Assembly (NCBI RefSeq): GCF_029407905.1 | Contig: NC_073624.1 | Span: forward strand, 116,684,001-116,748,000 | Reading direction: 5' to 3' | Source of the DNA: Bubalus kerabau | Taxonomy: Eukaryota > Chordata > Mammalia > Artiodactyla > Bovidae | DNA: 64,000 bases | Part shown: one piece after another, positions 22,097 through 33,890 of the stretch | Position numbering within the stretch: position 1 is the first letter of the stretch | Layout of the letters: each line of letters opens with the position of its first letter | Made by a program: the position numbers and the translations under genes | Notes under the pieces: model-generated | Told to the model about the DNA's origin: nothing | Databases searched by the model: none | What the model saw: only the letters and a program-made list of their open reading frames with translations

Positions 22097-22412
22097 TGTT
22101 CAGTCACACAGTCGTGTCCGACTTCTGGCAACCCCGTGGACTGCAGCACACCAGGCCTTCCTGTCTTTCACCAACTCCCGGAGCTTACTCAAACTCAATG
22201 TCCGTTGCGTCGGTGATGCCATCCGACCATCTCATCCTCTGTCGTCCCCTTCTCCCGCCTGCAGTCTTTTCCAGCATCAGGGTCTTTGCCAATGAGTGGG
22301 TTCTTTGCGTTAGGAGGCCAAAGTATAAGAGTTTCAACTTCAGCATCAGTCCTTCCAGTGAATATTTAGGACTGGTTTCCTTTAGGATGGACTGGTTGGA
22401 TCTCTTTGCAGA
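22097..22412 (-). repeat. BovB LINE 3' end fragment
   Basis: Reverse complement of the BovB 3' end: gttcagtcacacagtcgtgt, then ggtgatgccatccgaccatc, cagcatcagtccttccagtg and ggactggttggatctctttg. It corresponds to the last roughly 100 codons of BovB ORF2 and its 3' tail, too decayed to code. Confidence 0.9.
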
Positions 22413-22429
22413 TGCATATACACCATAAA

Positions 22430-25380
22430 GTATGCATTTCTTTTCAAAGGATGGGTATGATCCATAGTTAGAAGTTCAGAAGGAAGTTTCATTGCTGTAC
22501 TGTTTGTATTTCAGACAAGGTAAGAATTTGCATTGAAAATCTTCATCAGCATCTTAAATGTGTATTCAGATATTTAAGATAATAGGAATAATGTTTTATT
22601 TAATACTAATTGAGGATGGTAATTTCTTCTCTGTATGTAGGATAAAAGTTAATAATGTTGCAGTTGATCTGTGTTGGAGTCTGTTTAATGTCAGCTGTTT
22701 TGGCCTTTGCCTGTGTTCTCACCTGTGTGAGTTTCATGCTCTGCTTTGCTGTGTTTGACACATGGCTTCCGTGTTTGCACTTGCTTTCTTGTCTGAAATT
22801 GCTGCTGCCACTCTGACCCACGATGTGCAGGTTTTGGACGGCAGGGAGCGCTAAAGCAGGCAAAATTCACATGCCGTCCTAAGGGATAACTCAGTGCTTC
22901 CAGCATGGGGGCGCGGAGTGGGGCAGGGATCAGGTTAATGCTGTAGACCCTGGGTTTCTAAAGGCAAAGTGAAATTCGTTGTGAGAACGAAGGCTGGGAT
23001 CACAGCCACGCCAGCTGTGCATGCTGAAGAGCTTCAGGTTTAGAAAATGACTGAGGATATCCTGGAAAACAGGAAGCAAACCGCTGCATTTTGGAAGTAA
23101 GTAAATCAGGCCCAGAAAGGTAACTTAGGCATACAGCCTGAGGATGACTTCTGACTGGAGTCTTATCCCTTATCCAGGGCTTTTCTTTTAACTTTATCCT
23201 AGCAGTGTTTTTCCCAGAACCCCTGCTTGCATAAAGAGAGATTGAGACAACGACAATGACTTAAGCAAAAAGGTAAATAGAATCTCATTAGAAACAAGAA
23301 CTAAATGTTCCAGTTGTCTGACCTGTTAAAGGATGCTGATTGTTAAATCGTTGTAGTCATGAGTTGTGTGGCGATTTTGCTGTTGCCTCAAAGATGAGGG
23401 TTTGCTTTTCCTGATAGGTTTAGTGGCAGTGTGTAAGCTTGCCATAAAAAGTTCTATCTGAGCCTGGTCATGCACAGAGTTCTCTCTTTTGCTCTTGGTT
23501 TTCTGTCAGTTGCCTTGTCATCTTTGAGCCATCCTCCACCTTCCTATCCTTGGTCTTTAAAACCCAAGTTCCTCTTCTAAAGTAACCTTGCATTTTATCA
23601 CATCACCCAAGCAACTTTATCATACCATCTTTTCTCTTTATCCTTAAATTTTTGGAGTTACCTATACTCTGTTTGTACCTTTCTTCCTTTACCACCTAAA
23701 AAAACTCTTTGCTCATTTACTGATTTACTCATTTTTTGGCAGGTACCAGTAATGATCAAACAAACATTGTTCTCAGACTGTGTGCTATGTTGGAAAAGAG
23801 GGAGTTCCCCGTGTAATTTAGCGCCTTCAGAGAGGTTTGCAGACTGGCTGTCCATGAACTATTTGAGTTGTAAACAACAGAAGCATTTACCCAGTTTGGG
23901 TAGAACTGGACTTAGAACATTAGGTGTTTAAGGCTCTTATTGGAAGGCAGAGGCTAATCTGCCAGCGCAATGCTCAAAGTTTAAAAAGTTCCAGCGCTTC
24001 CACTGTCTGCCGCTGGCATACCTAGTGCTTCTCTACTGCCGCTCTGCCGGAATTCAGAGTATCATTAGAATTTTGCCTACTCAAATGTAGGCAATACAGA
24101 GCTGAACCTCTGCTCTGTTTCGTTCACCTTCATATTTCCATTTATCACTTAAAAGGTATTATTACCCTAGTAAGTAAGTGTCTTTAGTGAAGATTCTCCT
24201 GGACTCAGTTGCTGACTGTGTTCGGTAAAATGTCTTTAGCCTGTGTACCCTGTTTTGAATGTTAGTGTATTTCCAGCCAGAACTAACATTTAGTCTGAGT
24301 TGGAGCGCCGTCAGATTGCACTTAATCAGCAGTCTCCACCAAGATCACTGTGCTCCTAGGTACAGTGATGAAAGCACTAACCCCAGATTGGAAGTACTGC
24401 AGTATGATGAGGAAGGAATTAACTCAGCCTAGAGGAAGCTCAGAGGTGGGATATTCATGGGGAAAATGAAATGTTGCAGAGGATTTAGAAGAGCAAAGGC
24501 GGAAGTAGACAATGACGATAAGTTGAGCGGAAGGAAATGTAAATGCAAGTAGGGCTTTACAGTCCTGCAGAAAGCTTTCCATGCTAGAGCAAGGAGTTAG
24601 GAAGCTCCCTTATATAAATAGGGGGTTGAATGTTTCCTCTTCTATGAACAGAAATATTAGCAGTGCAGGATATTAGTGTGGATTCAAATGGTTGGATTCA
24701 AGCGGTATTACAAGAGCATGAGTGACAAATGAGAACCTAAAAATTAGGTTATTGGCAGAAAGGACAGAGACAGCTGATTGACAGCGCTGTCTGTGAACTG
24801 GCTACAATGACCGCTGTGAGTTACGGTTGACTCGTGTAAATCGCTCTAAGCTGTGTTATACAGATTGGTCACTAGGAGGCACAGTCCATCAATTCACGGC
24901 GAAAAAGGAAGGGAACTAGAGGGCCACGTCTGTGAAAGCCGGAGAGCTCTGTATACAGTCTTAAGAGTTGTTTATTAAGCTTTTCAACTTGGCATTTTAT
25001 ACAGTATTTTTACTGAGTAGAGTGTTTGAAGAGATGAATTGTAAAGAAATCTAAAATGCAGTCTGAATGTGGGCTTTTATACACTGATGAAGATGACCTG
25101 ACTTGTATTTTCATGACTTACTTGGCTTTTGCTTTTAACTGTTTCTTAAAAGATATTTGAACTCTATCTACAATCTTCGCTAATGACATTTTTCATGAGT
25201 TTGTTTGTATTTCAAATTAGGAAGTCTGTAGATTAAAAAGCTTTACAATCTGGTAATCAAGTACACACTAAAACTAAGTTCTGTTACATGTCTTTAAGCC
25301 AGTATTGATTAATGAACTTTCAAGCAAATATCTGACAGTCAGTCAACTAAGAAACTGCTTCCAATTCTGTTCCATTACTG
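22430..25380. other. Intergenic sequence without a supported feature
   Basis: About 3 kb with no recognisable young repeat, exon or RNA gene. Only short unsupported frames occur. Confidence 0.5.
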
Positions 25381-25427
25381 TTTTTTTTTTTCTTTTTTTA
25401 TTTTTTTTTTTTTTAATTATTCTTACT

Positions 25428-25646
25428 AGCAAGCAATGGGCTTCCCTGGTGGCTCAGATGGTAAGGAATCCATCTGTAATGCGGGAGGCCTGGGTTTGAT
25501 CCCTGGGTTGGGAAGATCTCCTGGAGAAGGGAATGGCTACCAACTCCAGTATTCTTGCCTGGGTAATTCCATGGACAGAGGAGCCTGGTGGGCATGGAGT
25601 CACAAAGAGTCGGACATGACCAAGCAACTTTAAAAAAGCAAGCAAT
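25428..25646 (+). repeat. Bov-tA SINE with 10-bp target-site duplication
   Basis: The SINE (25438-25631, starting gggcttccctggtggctcag) is flanked by agcaagcaat at 25428-25437 and again at 25637-25646. A T-rich stretch (25381-25416) lies just upstream. Confidence 0.92.
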
Positions 25647-25749
25647 AGTGTGATACATAAATACGTCTCAATATTAAGTTGCATGTTGCTTGGTAAAAGG
25701 TTTGTGGGACTTATTTTAGATAGCATTTGTAGATTATAAAAAAACCCAC

Positions 25750-25831
25750 AGCATTAGTCACTCCGTTGTGTTCGACTTTCTGTGACCTCATGGACTGTAG
25801 CCCACCGGCTCCTCTGTCCATGAATTTCTCC
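25750..25831 (-). repeat. Truncated Bov-A SINE fragment
   Basis: Reverse-oriented: gtcactccgttgtgttcgac, then catggactgtagcccaccgg. It stops abruptly at ttctccag, where a CHR-type SINE begins. Confidence 0.8.
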
Positions 25832-25945
25832 AGGGACTTCTGGTGGTCCAGTGGTTAAGCCTCTGTTTCCACTGTAGGGGGTGTAGGTTCCATCCCTGTT
25901 TGGGGAATGAAGATCCTGCATGCCACACTGTGCAGCCAAAAAATA
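25832..25945 (+). repeat. CHR-type SINE abutting the Bov-A fragment
   Basis: ggacttctggtggtccagtg, then ggttccatccctgtttgggg, then cagccaaaaaataac as an A-rich tail. Confidence 0.82.
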
Positions 25946-26409
25946 ACAAAAACTATTTACAGAAAAAGTTCAGAGAGGCCTACCATGTATAGTAGTAAAT
26001 CTGTTTTTTAAACTAATACCAAATACATGTATTAGTATGGCAGGTTTTAGAAGTTCTTTTCATAAAGTTTTCTTACAGTTTGACAACTTGAATAGGATGC
26101 ATTATGAAAATCTGTTAAGTATTTGAAGACATTGATTTTCTTTTTATGACAGATACGGGCTTTTGTGTCAATTTAAAATTTCTACATGTGTTGAACTTCT
26201 GTGTCAAGAAATGTATTAGGTGATCAGGACACATCAGAACAATGATCTTTGCCCTCTTGAGCTAGATTGTCTAGGAATGGGAACAAAAATAAGCAGTAGG
26301 CATTATAAATTATTCATTATGTTAGGAGGTAATACGGATACATGCTATGAGGAAAATTAAGGGAAATTCATAGTTGCAGTTTTAGAGTGATTATGAAAGT
26401 CTTCATTGA

Positions 26410-28000
26410 AATGACATTTGAGCAAAGACGAAGAAAGGGATTGGGATGACTTAGAGATTATAATATAGATGAAAAGACAGCAAGGGTAGAATCAGGGAGG
26501 CAAGTTACGGGGCCATGGTGGTAATTCAGGGGAGAAGTGATCAGGGTGGTAATGAAGCAGAGAGATGAACAGAATATAGATGTAATTTGAAGGCATAACT
26601 GATGGGATTTCTTGACTCAGCTTGTGGTTTGAGTACTGGAAAGAGAGTCAAGGGTTCATGCAAGGCAGGCATGCTTCTAAACATTTCCCGTCCTGGGGTA
26701 AGTGTGCAATGGAGACACCAATGATTAAATATCTTAAAAGTTTAGTTCATTGAAAATATGTCCCATGCTACTGTTTAGCCAAATACCCCTTCATAAGTAT
26801 GCGGAAGGCCAGGTGTGAATTTCAGATCCTTTAAAGTCCTGTGCCAGACAGAGCCTTCCTTACAAGCAACCCGGTCCTCTGCCGGTGTCCCACCTTCCTT
26901 CTCCTCCCACCCCTGCCTCTGATTTGTATGGCAGGGGGCCTCATGCACCTTAGCCTGCATGCTCGAAATCTGTCCACTTCCTTACACACCAGTGCACACA
27001 GCGGTGATAGAAATCACCGAGGTCATTTCGACAGGGTGTTTGGAATCCTGAATACCTGGAGCGCAGTCTGGAGTGAATATGAGTTCCAGATAAATGTGTA
27101 ATATTGGTTCTTCAAAGCTCAGGGCTTCTCTCAGTTTGTTTTAAGGGCAGCACCGTTCCATGGGTTTTGGTTTGAGCAGCTGTACAGATAAAATTGCCGT
27201 GTACCAAGAAGGGATTGTAGGTAGGTAGAACAGGTTAGGGTGAGGAGATAAGCACATATTTGAGGTCTCTATTAGACACCTGGTAGTAGAAGGAAAAAAA
27301 AAATTCAATTTACAGTAACAGTGGCCTGGAATATATAAAAACAAGGCAATTTTTCACTACAGCTATACTAACCAGCAAAGTCTTCAAAAACCACAAACTT
27401 TAAATGACTCCAGACCCTTACTGAACCAATTCTGTCTAGGAATTATGATTAATATATAAGCCTATGGACAATCAAGCCAATTGTATATAAGCCTGTGGAC
27501 TCCATCCTATCCAGCACACTATCTTATTTATTTTTTTAGCAGAAGCTGTAGGAACTCTGCTTTCTGTGACCAATAATCCCTTCAGACGTTTCCCTCTAAC
27601 AGACTACTCACTAGTAGTCTCACCAGTATGTGTTCCCTTGCCCAGGTTGCTGCCTTTTTTTTTTAAACGTTGGCGATAGTTTTTGTTTTATTCTTTAGTA
27701 ACAATTAGTTGGATATAATTTGGGGAGTCTTGGGCATACAGATGTTATTGAGAATAACACTGGATGGGATCAACATGGGAGTGAGTAGAACCACCTGCTG
27801 CGCTTTGGGGCAGTCATTAAAAGATTGGGAAGAGGAGGCAGAGGAGTCAGACCATGTGACTAGGGAGGGAGAAAGAAAGCTAAGTGATGTCCTTGAAGCC
27901 AGTGAAGAACCATATTCTAGAGCAGAAGGTGACCAGCTCTGTCAGATGCTGCTGATAGACAACTTGATGCAGTTGACTATAATATCCATTTCGACTTAGC
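26410..28000 (+). repeat. Ancient mammalian interspersed repeat, in two pieces
   Basis: The parts 26455-26660 and 27700-27990 resemble successive segments of one long old mammalian repeat that I recognise by its text (agcaagggtagaatcaggga and ggtgaccagctctgtcagat are diagnostic-like stretches) but do not name with certainty. The roughly 1 kb between them is unassigned. Confidence 0.4.
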
Positions 28001-28247
28001 CGTTTCAGACTTGTTTACCAGAGCAATGGCTTACTTGGCTTTCTAAACTTAAGTAATTTTTAAGTGACATCTGTAGGTTTTCATTATCTACACCTGAAGT
28101 TGTGGGGGAGAGAAAGGGGGCAATTATTTCCTGTTACTTACTCATTTTCTGTGAAATAAATTGTCTTTACAAATGATAATATGGCCATTTTTATGAGTTG
28201 GTGGTGACTGGTGAAGTTAATCAAGATTTCTGTATTACTGAGATTGG

Positions 28248-28405
28248 AGAGCTTCCCAAGTGGCACAGTGGTAAAGAGCATGCCTGCCAATGCAGGAGAG
28301 ACAGGTTCGATCCCCTGGAGGAAATGGCAGCGCACTCCAGAATCCTTGCCTGGAGAATCCTATAGACAGGAGCCCGGTCCGTGGGGTTGCGAAGACTGCA
28401 GCCAT
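28248..28405 (+). repeat. Bov-tA SINE with internal deletion
   Basis: agcttcccaagtggcacagt, then caggttcgatcccctggagg, then tggcagcgcactccagaatc. The segment between the B-box and the body is shortened. Confidence 0.85.
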
Positions 28406-28409
28406 GGCA

Positions 28410-29800
28410 GCACGCTCAAAGGTGGTTGGAGAAGGCAAACTGGACGACCGGACTGTTTCCTAAGTTATCAAATAGCCAACTGGAGATTCTGATTGTTAAA
28501 GTCTCTAGTTATATAAGAAGTGCTTTTGAAATTACGCTGTTTGGTTAGACATTTTTAAGTAATTGAGATAGAACGCATTTGATGCATGCTGATAAACTGC
28601 AGGTTAGATAACACCAAAACATTCAGTTTCTCTTAAGAAAATGGCTTGGGTTGCCAGGGTATGTCTTACTTTTAGCCAGTCAATTTTGTATTATATCATT
28701 TTTCCATATGAAATGTCTTTCCCCACTACAACTGCCTCAGAGACTGGAAGCATCCTTTCTAAAGGAGCTGAAGAATGGCATTCTGTTAAAAAGATGAACA
28801 GCTGGTCATGTGGAAATTCTCTGGAATGCTCACTTGTCCTGCAAAGGCAGGGGAAAAACAGATACCAGGTGTAGTGTTTGTCATTGTTATACAGAATTGT
28901 TTTACTAGGGATCTTTACATGATTTTAATCGCCTTTCTCCTACCAAGACTGCTTATCTATCAACAGTGTGAAGGCCCTGAGAATGCTAAGTGCAGTTCAG
29001 TGGGTCTCAGGACTGTGCTGGAATTTTCTGTGCTGAAACATTTTTCCTTTATCAAGATTCAGGACCCTCCCGTGATTAAAAGTTATCCTTTGTTCTCGAT
29101 TACCTTGGGATGAACCTCGAATTTCTTAAGCGTGACACAGAAAGAATTTGACTCTTGAGGGGCTCTACAAGCTCATCTGTCACTTCTTCCCCCTTGAATT
29201 CTTTGTTCCAGCCAGATGACAGACACTACAGATGAACTCACCTCCTTTCTTCCTTCTTGAGCACAAGTAGCAGCCTTTCCTGTTACCCTGGCCAACTCGG
29301 ACTTGTCCACCCCTCATTTCTTTTGTGTAATTCATATTTTTCAGGGTGGGTACATAGTTGGGATTCTCTAATACATTTTTTGGTTTCGGTTTATGCTCTT
29401 TAATCTTTGTTTCCCAGAATTTCTATAGAAATTGCTTAAACGGAGTAGGAGGGAGCTAGGGGCGAGCACAGAATGACCTTCCCCGGGGTTACACAAATGA
29501 GATTAGGAGAGATATGACCTGTTGGGCGTTTGCAAAGAGACGGGTCCGTGGAGGCCAACCTGCCCTTTGGAGGTTAAAGTGCGGAATCTCAGAACCGGAT
29601 GTTACCCCAATTTGCAGTTACTCTTGTGAGATACTGCAGGCTGTAGGGATGGGTCAAGAGGAAGCCCAAGGGCTTGTGTCACGTAAGATAAGGAGTGCCT
29701 GCACTCCAGGCTCGAAAAAAGGAAGGCGAAATGTCATTTCCAGTGGGTCCCCTTCTATCCACGCCAAAAGGGACAGACGGTTGCTCTAACAATCGCGCCC
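28410..29800. other. PHLDA1 upstream flank
   Basis: Sequence becomes GC-richer toward 29.5 kb. I see no exon, and no TATA box with a credible start. Proximal control elements for PHLDA1 are likely between about 29.4 and 30.3 kb. Confidence 0.4.
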
Positions 29801-30354
29801 TCTAAGAAGAGCTGGGTAGTGGCCGTAAGCGAATGTGAGTGTAAAGACACAGTGTCCTTTCGCCCTTTTCGCACGAAGATGTCTACGTGGGGTCCGGGGG
29901 AGGCATAGTTCGCGGGACTCCGCGGCGTGCGAACCTCAGCCCCAGTTCCTCGCTGGCCCAGGCCTGGACCGGGCTCTGCGAGATTTCGGAGCCCAGCGCG
30001 AATCCCCAGGGCTAGTTCCGGAGCGCAGAGGGTCCGCCTGGGGTGCCCGGCAGTCTGGCAACTGCGCCCACTTGGCCAGTCCTATGCCCACCCGAGGCTG
30101 TTCGTGGAAAGCCCCGCCGGGCGGAGAGGCGCGACGGATGGGGATGGCCTCTCGGCGCCCTCTGCGCGTCGGCATTCATCGCCCGGCAGTCGGGGCGCCC
30201 TCGGCCGCGGCCCCGGGCGGAGGAGACGAGTTTCCGGAGCTCGCGTCCCGGCAGCCAGCCTGGGGAAGGAGCGCGGAAGCGAGTGGGCGGCGGGAGGCGG
30301 AGCGAGGGGAGCGGGGGGCGTGGACGCGGCCGGCTTTGGAAAGGCCCCAAGTGA

Positions 30355-31536
30355 ATGAGGCGCGCGCCGGCGGCAGAGCGCCTCTCAGAGCTGGGCTTTC
30401 CCCCGCGGCGCGGGCGCCAGGAGCCGCCTTTTCCGCTGGGTGTCACTCGGGGGTGGGGGGTATGGCCCATTCAAAAGCGCCGCGAGGGGGCCCGGCCAGT
30501 GCCCTTCAGTGAGCGCTCGCAAGAGGACGGCAGAGGCCCGGCGGCTCGGAGCTCCGGGACCTTGTGGCGCATCAGGACGCGGCTGCCCTGCTGCCCGGAC
30601 CCCGAGCCGCCGCCGCCGCCACAGCCGCTCTGCTTTCTGCGCGTTAGCCTCCTCTGCGCGCTCCGGCCCGGAGGCCGCGGGAGCCGTTGGGGCGAGGACG
30701 GCGCGCGGCTGCTGCTGCTGCCCCCGACCCGGGCGGCTGGAAGCGGAGAGGCCGAGCCGAGCGGCTGCGCCCCCTATGCCGGGAGGATGTTGGAGAGCAG
30801 CGGCTGCAAGGCGCTGAAGGAGGGGGTGTTGGAGAAGCGCAGCGACGGGCTGCTGCAGCTCTGGAAGAAAAAGTGCTGCATCCTCACCGAGGAGGGGCTG
30901 CTGCTCATCCCTCCCAAACAACTGCAACACCACCACCACCAGCAGCAGCAGCAACAGCAGCCCGGGCAGGGGTCGGTCGAGCCGTCCCAACCCGGAGGCC
31001 CCGCCGTGGCCAGCCTCGAGCCGCCAGTCAAGCTCAAGGAATTGCACTTTTCCAACATGAAGACCGTGGACTGCGTGGAGCGCAAGGGCAAGTACATGTA
31101 CTTCACGGTGGTGATGGCTGAGGGCAAGGAGATCGACTTTCGGTGCCCGCAGGACCAGGGCTGGAACGCCGAGATCACGTTGCAGATGGTGCAGTACAAG
31201 AATCGCCAGGCCATCCTGGCGGTCAAGTCCACGCGGCAGAAGCAACAGCACTTGGTCCAGCAACAGCCTCCGCAGCCGCAGCCGCTTCAGCCCCAAAGCC
31301 AAGGCCAGCCGCAGCCTCAGTCCCAAGCCCAGCCGCAGCCCCAACCCAAACCGCAGCCCCAGCCCAAACCCCAGCCTCAGCCGAAGCCGCAGTCGCAGTC
31401 GCTTCATCCGTACCCGCATTCGCACCCGCACCCGCTCCCACATCCGCACGCGCACCCACTACCGCACCCGCACCCACCGCCGCTCTCGCAGGCGCACGGC
31501 CACCGGCTCCTCCGCAGCACCTCCAACTCGGCCTGA
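30355..31536 (+). CDS. PHLDA1: PHLDA1 (TDAG51), pleckstrin-homology-like domain family A member 1
   Basis: PHLDA1 is an inducible cytoplasmic/nuclear protein that binds phosphoinositides and modulates apoptosis, growth-factor receptor signalling and stress responses. The 393-codon frame is uninterrupted. Residues 1-144 are a basic, proline/arginine-rich extension. Met145 opens MLESSGCKALKEGVLEKRS. The PH-like domain covers about residues 157-290 and is split by a low-complexity insert: His192-195, seven Gln at 196-202, and a Pro/Gly/Ser linker to about 224. It resumes at VKLKELHFSNMK. The C-terminus is a Pro-Gln repeat (about 303-349), a Pro-His repeat (351-380) and the tail RLLRSTSNSA. Human PHLDA1 is about 401 residues; the shortfall is mainly in the Gln and His tracts. 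ATG 30355 was chosen because the extension matches the known mammalian sequence from its first residues, but ATG 30787 (249 residues) is a real alternative. The whole CDS lies in one exon. Confidence 0.97.
   Translation: MRRAPAAERLSELGFPPRRGRQEPPFPLGVTRGWGVWPIQKRREGARPVPFSERSQEDGRGPAARSSGTLWRIRTRLPCCPDPEPPPPPQPLCFLRVSLLCALRPGGRGSRWGEDGARLLLLPPTRAAGSGEAEPSGCAPYAGRMLESSGCKALKEGVLEKRSDGLLQLWKKKCCILTEEGLLLIPPKQLQHHHHQQQQQQQPGQGSVEPSQPGGPAVASLEPPVKLKELHFSNMKTVDCVERKGKYMYFTVVMAEGKEIDFRCPQDQGWNAEITLQMVQYKNRQAILAVKSTRQKQQHLVQQQPPQPQPLQPQSQGQPQPQSQAQPQPQPKPQPQPKPQPQPKPQSQSLHPYPHSHPHPLPHPHAHPLPHPHPPPLSQAHGHRLLRSTSNSA
30787..31536 (+). CDS. PHLDA1: Alternative shorter PHLDA1 product from Met145
   Basis: In-frame ATG at 30787 preceded by gggagg (purine at -3). 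It would give a 249-residue protein containing the complete PH-like domain and C-terminal repeats but not the basic extension. The literature on the human gene treats both starts as possible. The sequence alone cannot decide. Confidence 0.5.
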   Translation: MLESSGCKALKEGVLEKRSDGLLQLWKKKCCILTEEGLLLIPPKQLQHHHHQQQQQQQPGQGSVEPSQPGGPAVASLEPPVKLKELHFSNMKTVDCVERKGKYMYFTVVMAEGKEIDFRCPQDQGWNAEITLQMVQYKNRQAILAVKSTRQKQQHLVQQQPPQPQPLQPQSQGQPQPQSQAQPQPQPKPQPQPKPQPQPKPQSQSLHPYPHSHPHPLPHPHAHPLPHPHPPPLSQAHGHRLLRSTSNSA

Positions 31537-31562
31537 AGAGGGCAGCACCGGGCCCGAACGCG

Positions 31563-31988
31563 GTAAGGTCGGCGCGGGTCCGGGGAGCGGGTCTGGGGGT
31601 GTCAGAGCGGGAAGCCTGCTCACGGGTTCGGCTCTTGGGTGGGCAAGGGAGCAATGAACCTAGGTTTCTGGGAGGTGGAGAGAAGGGCACAGGCTGCAGG
31701 CAGCAGAGGCCAGGCGGGGAGGGCAGGCTGAGTGATGCGCGCTGGGCTGGAAGGTGCCCGCAGCCGCCCGCCCCGCCGACCCGCCCGTGTCCAGGACGCG
31801 CGCCCCCGGCCCCGGCCGCGCCGCCGGCCGCCTCCTGGCGCTCTCGGCGCCGCTGATCTGTGCCTGGGCGCTCGAGGGAGCGACCCCCGTGTTTGTCTGA
31901 GCTCCTTTGTCCGCGGGCCAGGCGCCAAGAGAACTGGGTCTGGTAGGAGTCCGAGCTTCTCACTTCCGTCCGTGTCATTTCTTTCCAG
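31563..31988 (+). other. Likely PHLDA1 intron inside the 3' untranslated region
   Basis: A donor gtaagg at 31563, 26 bases after the stop, and an acceptor ctttccag ending at 31988 define a 426-bp GC-rich intron. A two-exon PHLDA1 with a non-coding second exon is known in mammals. A stop codon less than 50 bases from the exon junction would not be expected to trigger nonsense-mediated decay. Confidence 0.7.
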
Positions 31989-33744
31989 GTTTTGGGGACT
32001 TGAGGAAGCGAGACGAGCACCTTTCTATTGTCTTCACTTGGATCGAGAACAAGTCTCCCCGCCCTGCACCAAATCAAGTAGTTTGAACAGAACCCGACTG
32101 ATAACTCGTGATTCCACTTATTTTCTGCATACTCTTCTTCACAATGCAGGAAAGATTTTGAGTCCAGAAGGCTTTATTTATGAACCTTTAAGAGGATCTT
32201 CCAGTATGGTGGACCTTCTAGGAGGGATGATGTACTGTAATTTTATTTTAATGTATTTTGACTTATTATTTATTAGTTTTTTTTTTTCTAATGCTTGTTC
32301 TGAGACATTTCTGAATGTAGGTCATTTTTCAGAAAAGATACTTTATTTTCGAAAAGCTATCCTTAGTAAGTTGTAGTCTTGGAAAAGAAGAAAGAAAAAA
32401 GGCGGTACAGAGGCACACAAGAATTTATTCATTATTCCTAGGGCATTTTCAGAAGGTCTGACACTTCATTGTTATTCCAGGTGGTTGAAATTAAACTCTG
32501 TGATATTATGTGGGGTTTTCGTTCTGTTTTTTTTTTTTTTAATTAGTTTTTTTCTCTTTAGACATGTATTTTGTGTAGAACTTTTAAAGAAGTTAAATGT
32601 TCAGAATGGTGTAATTATAAAAATCTAATTGCTTTTCTACAAGGAAATCAGTAGTAATGATATCTAATTCAAAATATTTAATACATAACCCAGTTGATGG
32701 CAAGATGACTGTATCCTGAATATACAGGAGGACTTGGTCTGCTGTAGGAAAAGCCTTGCTTAGATTATCTTTGTGTGGAGGGTTTAATAATGAGTTTTCT
32801 ATGATTTCAGAGTATAAGTGCATTAGATGTTTCATTTAAAAAAACATAGTGAGGGAAAAGAATTATTCCAGTTGTTTGAGTGAACATTTGTACTCTTATC
32901 CACAGTAGAAATTACCCTTCTTCATGAGCTTGGCACACATGATGTGAACCGCATTTCCTGTCCTTTCTTTTACTTTGTTCTAGAAGCATATTCTAGAATC
33001 TCATAGTTTAAAATACAATTTGTGTATGCGTCAAAGGACTGGGAGTCATAGCTTTTTGTTTTTGTTCTGAGAATGTTGACCAGGGACCCGACTGTTTTGC
33101 TCTTTGTTGCCCTGTGAGAAATCCAAAGGTTATATGTTTTGTTGTTAGGTTAACTAAACTCAGAAATTGAAAAAGGAAGGACTGGATAAACACTGGATTT
33201 GCAGTAAGAAAACAACCCAGTCTTGTTCTAGCAGCAACTTTGAGGAGTCCGGGGGGTTGGTATGGTTGAGGGAAGAGGATGTGCTTTTAAAGGTAGAACA
33301 AACCCTCTTCTGTGTGAAATGAAAAGGATGGTCAAAATCTACAAGTGCAGATGCTACTTCAGTTTAAAAAAGAGCCATAGATGCTACCAAATGCTCTTGG
33401 GGCTGAAAATCACTTCCTATCTTGCATGGGTTTACTAACAGCTCTGTTTTCCATTTTCGTTTTCACAAAGTCTTGATCGCTATTTTTCCAGCTTCTAAAT
33501 TGGAATGGTCAACCTTAGGCCACTGCTAAGCTCTATAGTCAGGAAATGAAAATAGAATTTGATGCTAGAGGCACCTTTATTCTCCCTCCATCTAAAAAGG
33601 AGTTTGAAGGTCACATTGCTTCTCAGTGCAATATTTAAATGATGAAAATTTGAGATCCAAAGAAGTGGTGAAAAATAAAATTCAATCAAGGGGCAAGCAG
33701 AACTTACGTGGGCTCCCACTTAAAGGCGAAGTTGCAGTTGCGGG

Positions 33745-33775
33745 AGAAAAAAAAAAATATATATATATATATATG
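33745..33775 (+). repeat. A-run plus (AT)n simple repeat
   Basis: About ten A followed by about nine TA units. Confidence 0.9.
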
Positions 33776-33884
33776 ATGGGCATTTCAGAGAGCAGATCTC
33801 AAAGAGGTCTTAAGTCAAGTTTGGTTTGATTTCTTTGAAACTACTGATGTATTTTTTAATAATACCCCATTGTACTCTCATTTT

Positions 33885-33890
33885 AATAAA
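33885..33890 (+). terminator. Candidate PHLDA1 polyadenylation signal (proximal)
   Basis: Canonical AATAAA about 1.9 kb into the untranslated exon. Use is inferred. Confidence 0.4.

Larger units (their letters stand above)
29880..31880 (+). promoter_or_regulatory. CpG island covering PHLDA1 promoter, 5'UTR and coding exon
   Basis: A dense run of CG dinucleotides in about 2 kb contrasts with the CpG-poor rest of the window. It covers the start of PHLDA1, its whole coding exon and the 3'UTR intron. No TATA box is apparent, in keeping with a CpG-island promoter. The transcription start cannot be fixed by eye. Confidence 0.85.

Noticed and set aside
30385..31455. 356-codon open frame antisense to PHLDA1, and long frames in the other two sense frames (29835-30512, 31143-31856)
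   Set aside because: They arise from GC-rich sequence and the Pro-Gln/Pro-His codon repeats. They are Arg/Leu- or Ala/Pro-rich without domains, and the sense PHLDA1 frame explains the conservation.
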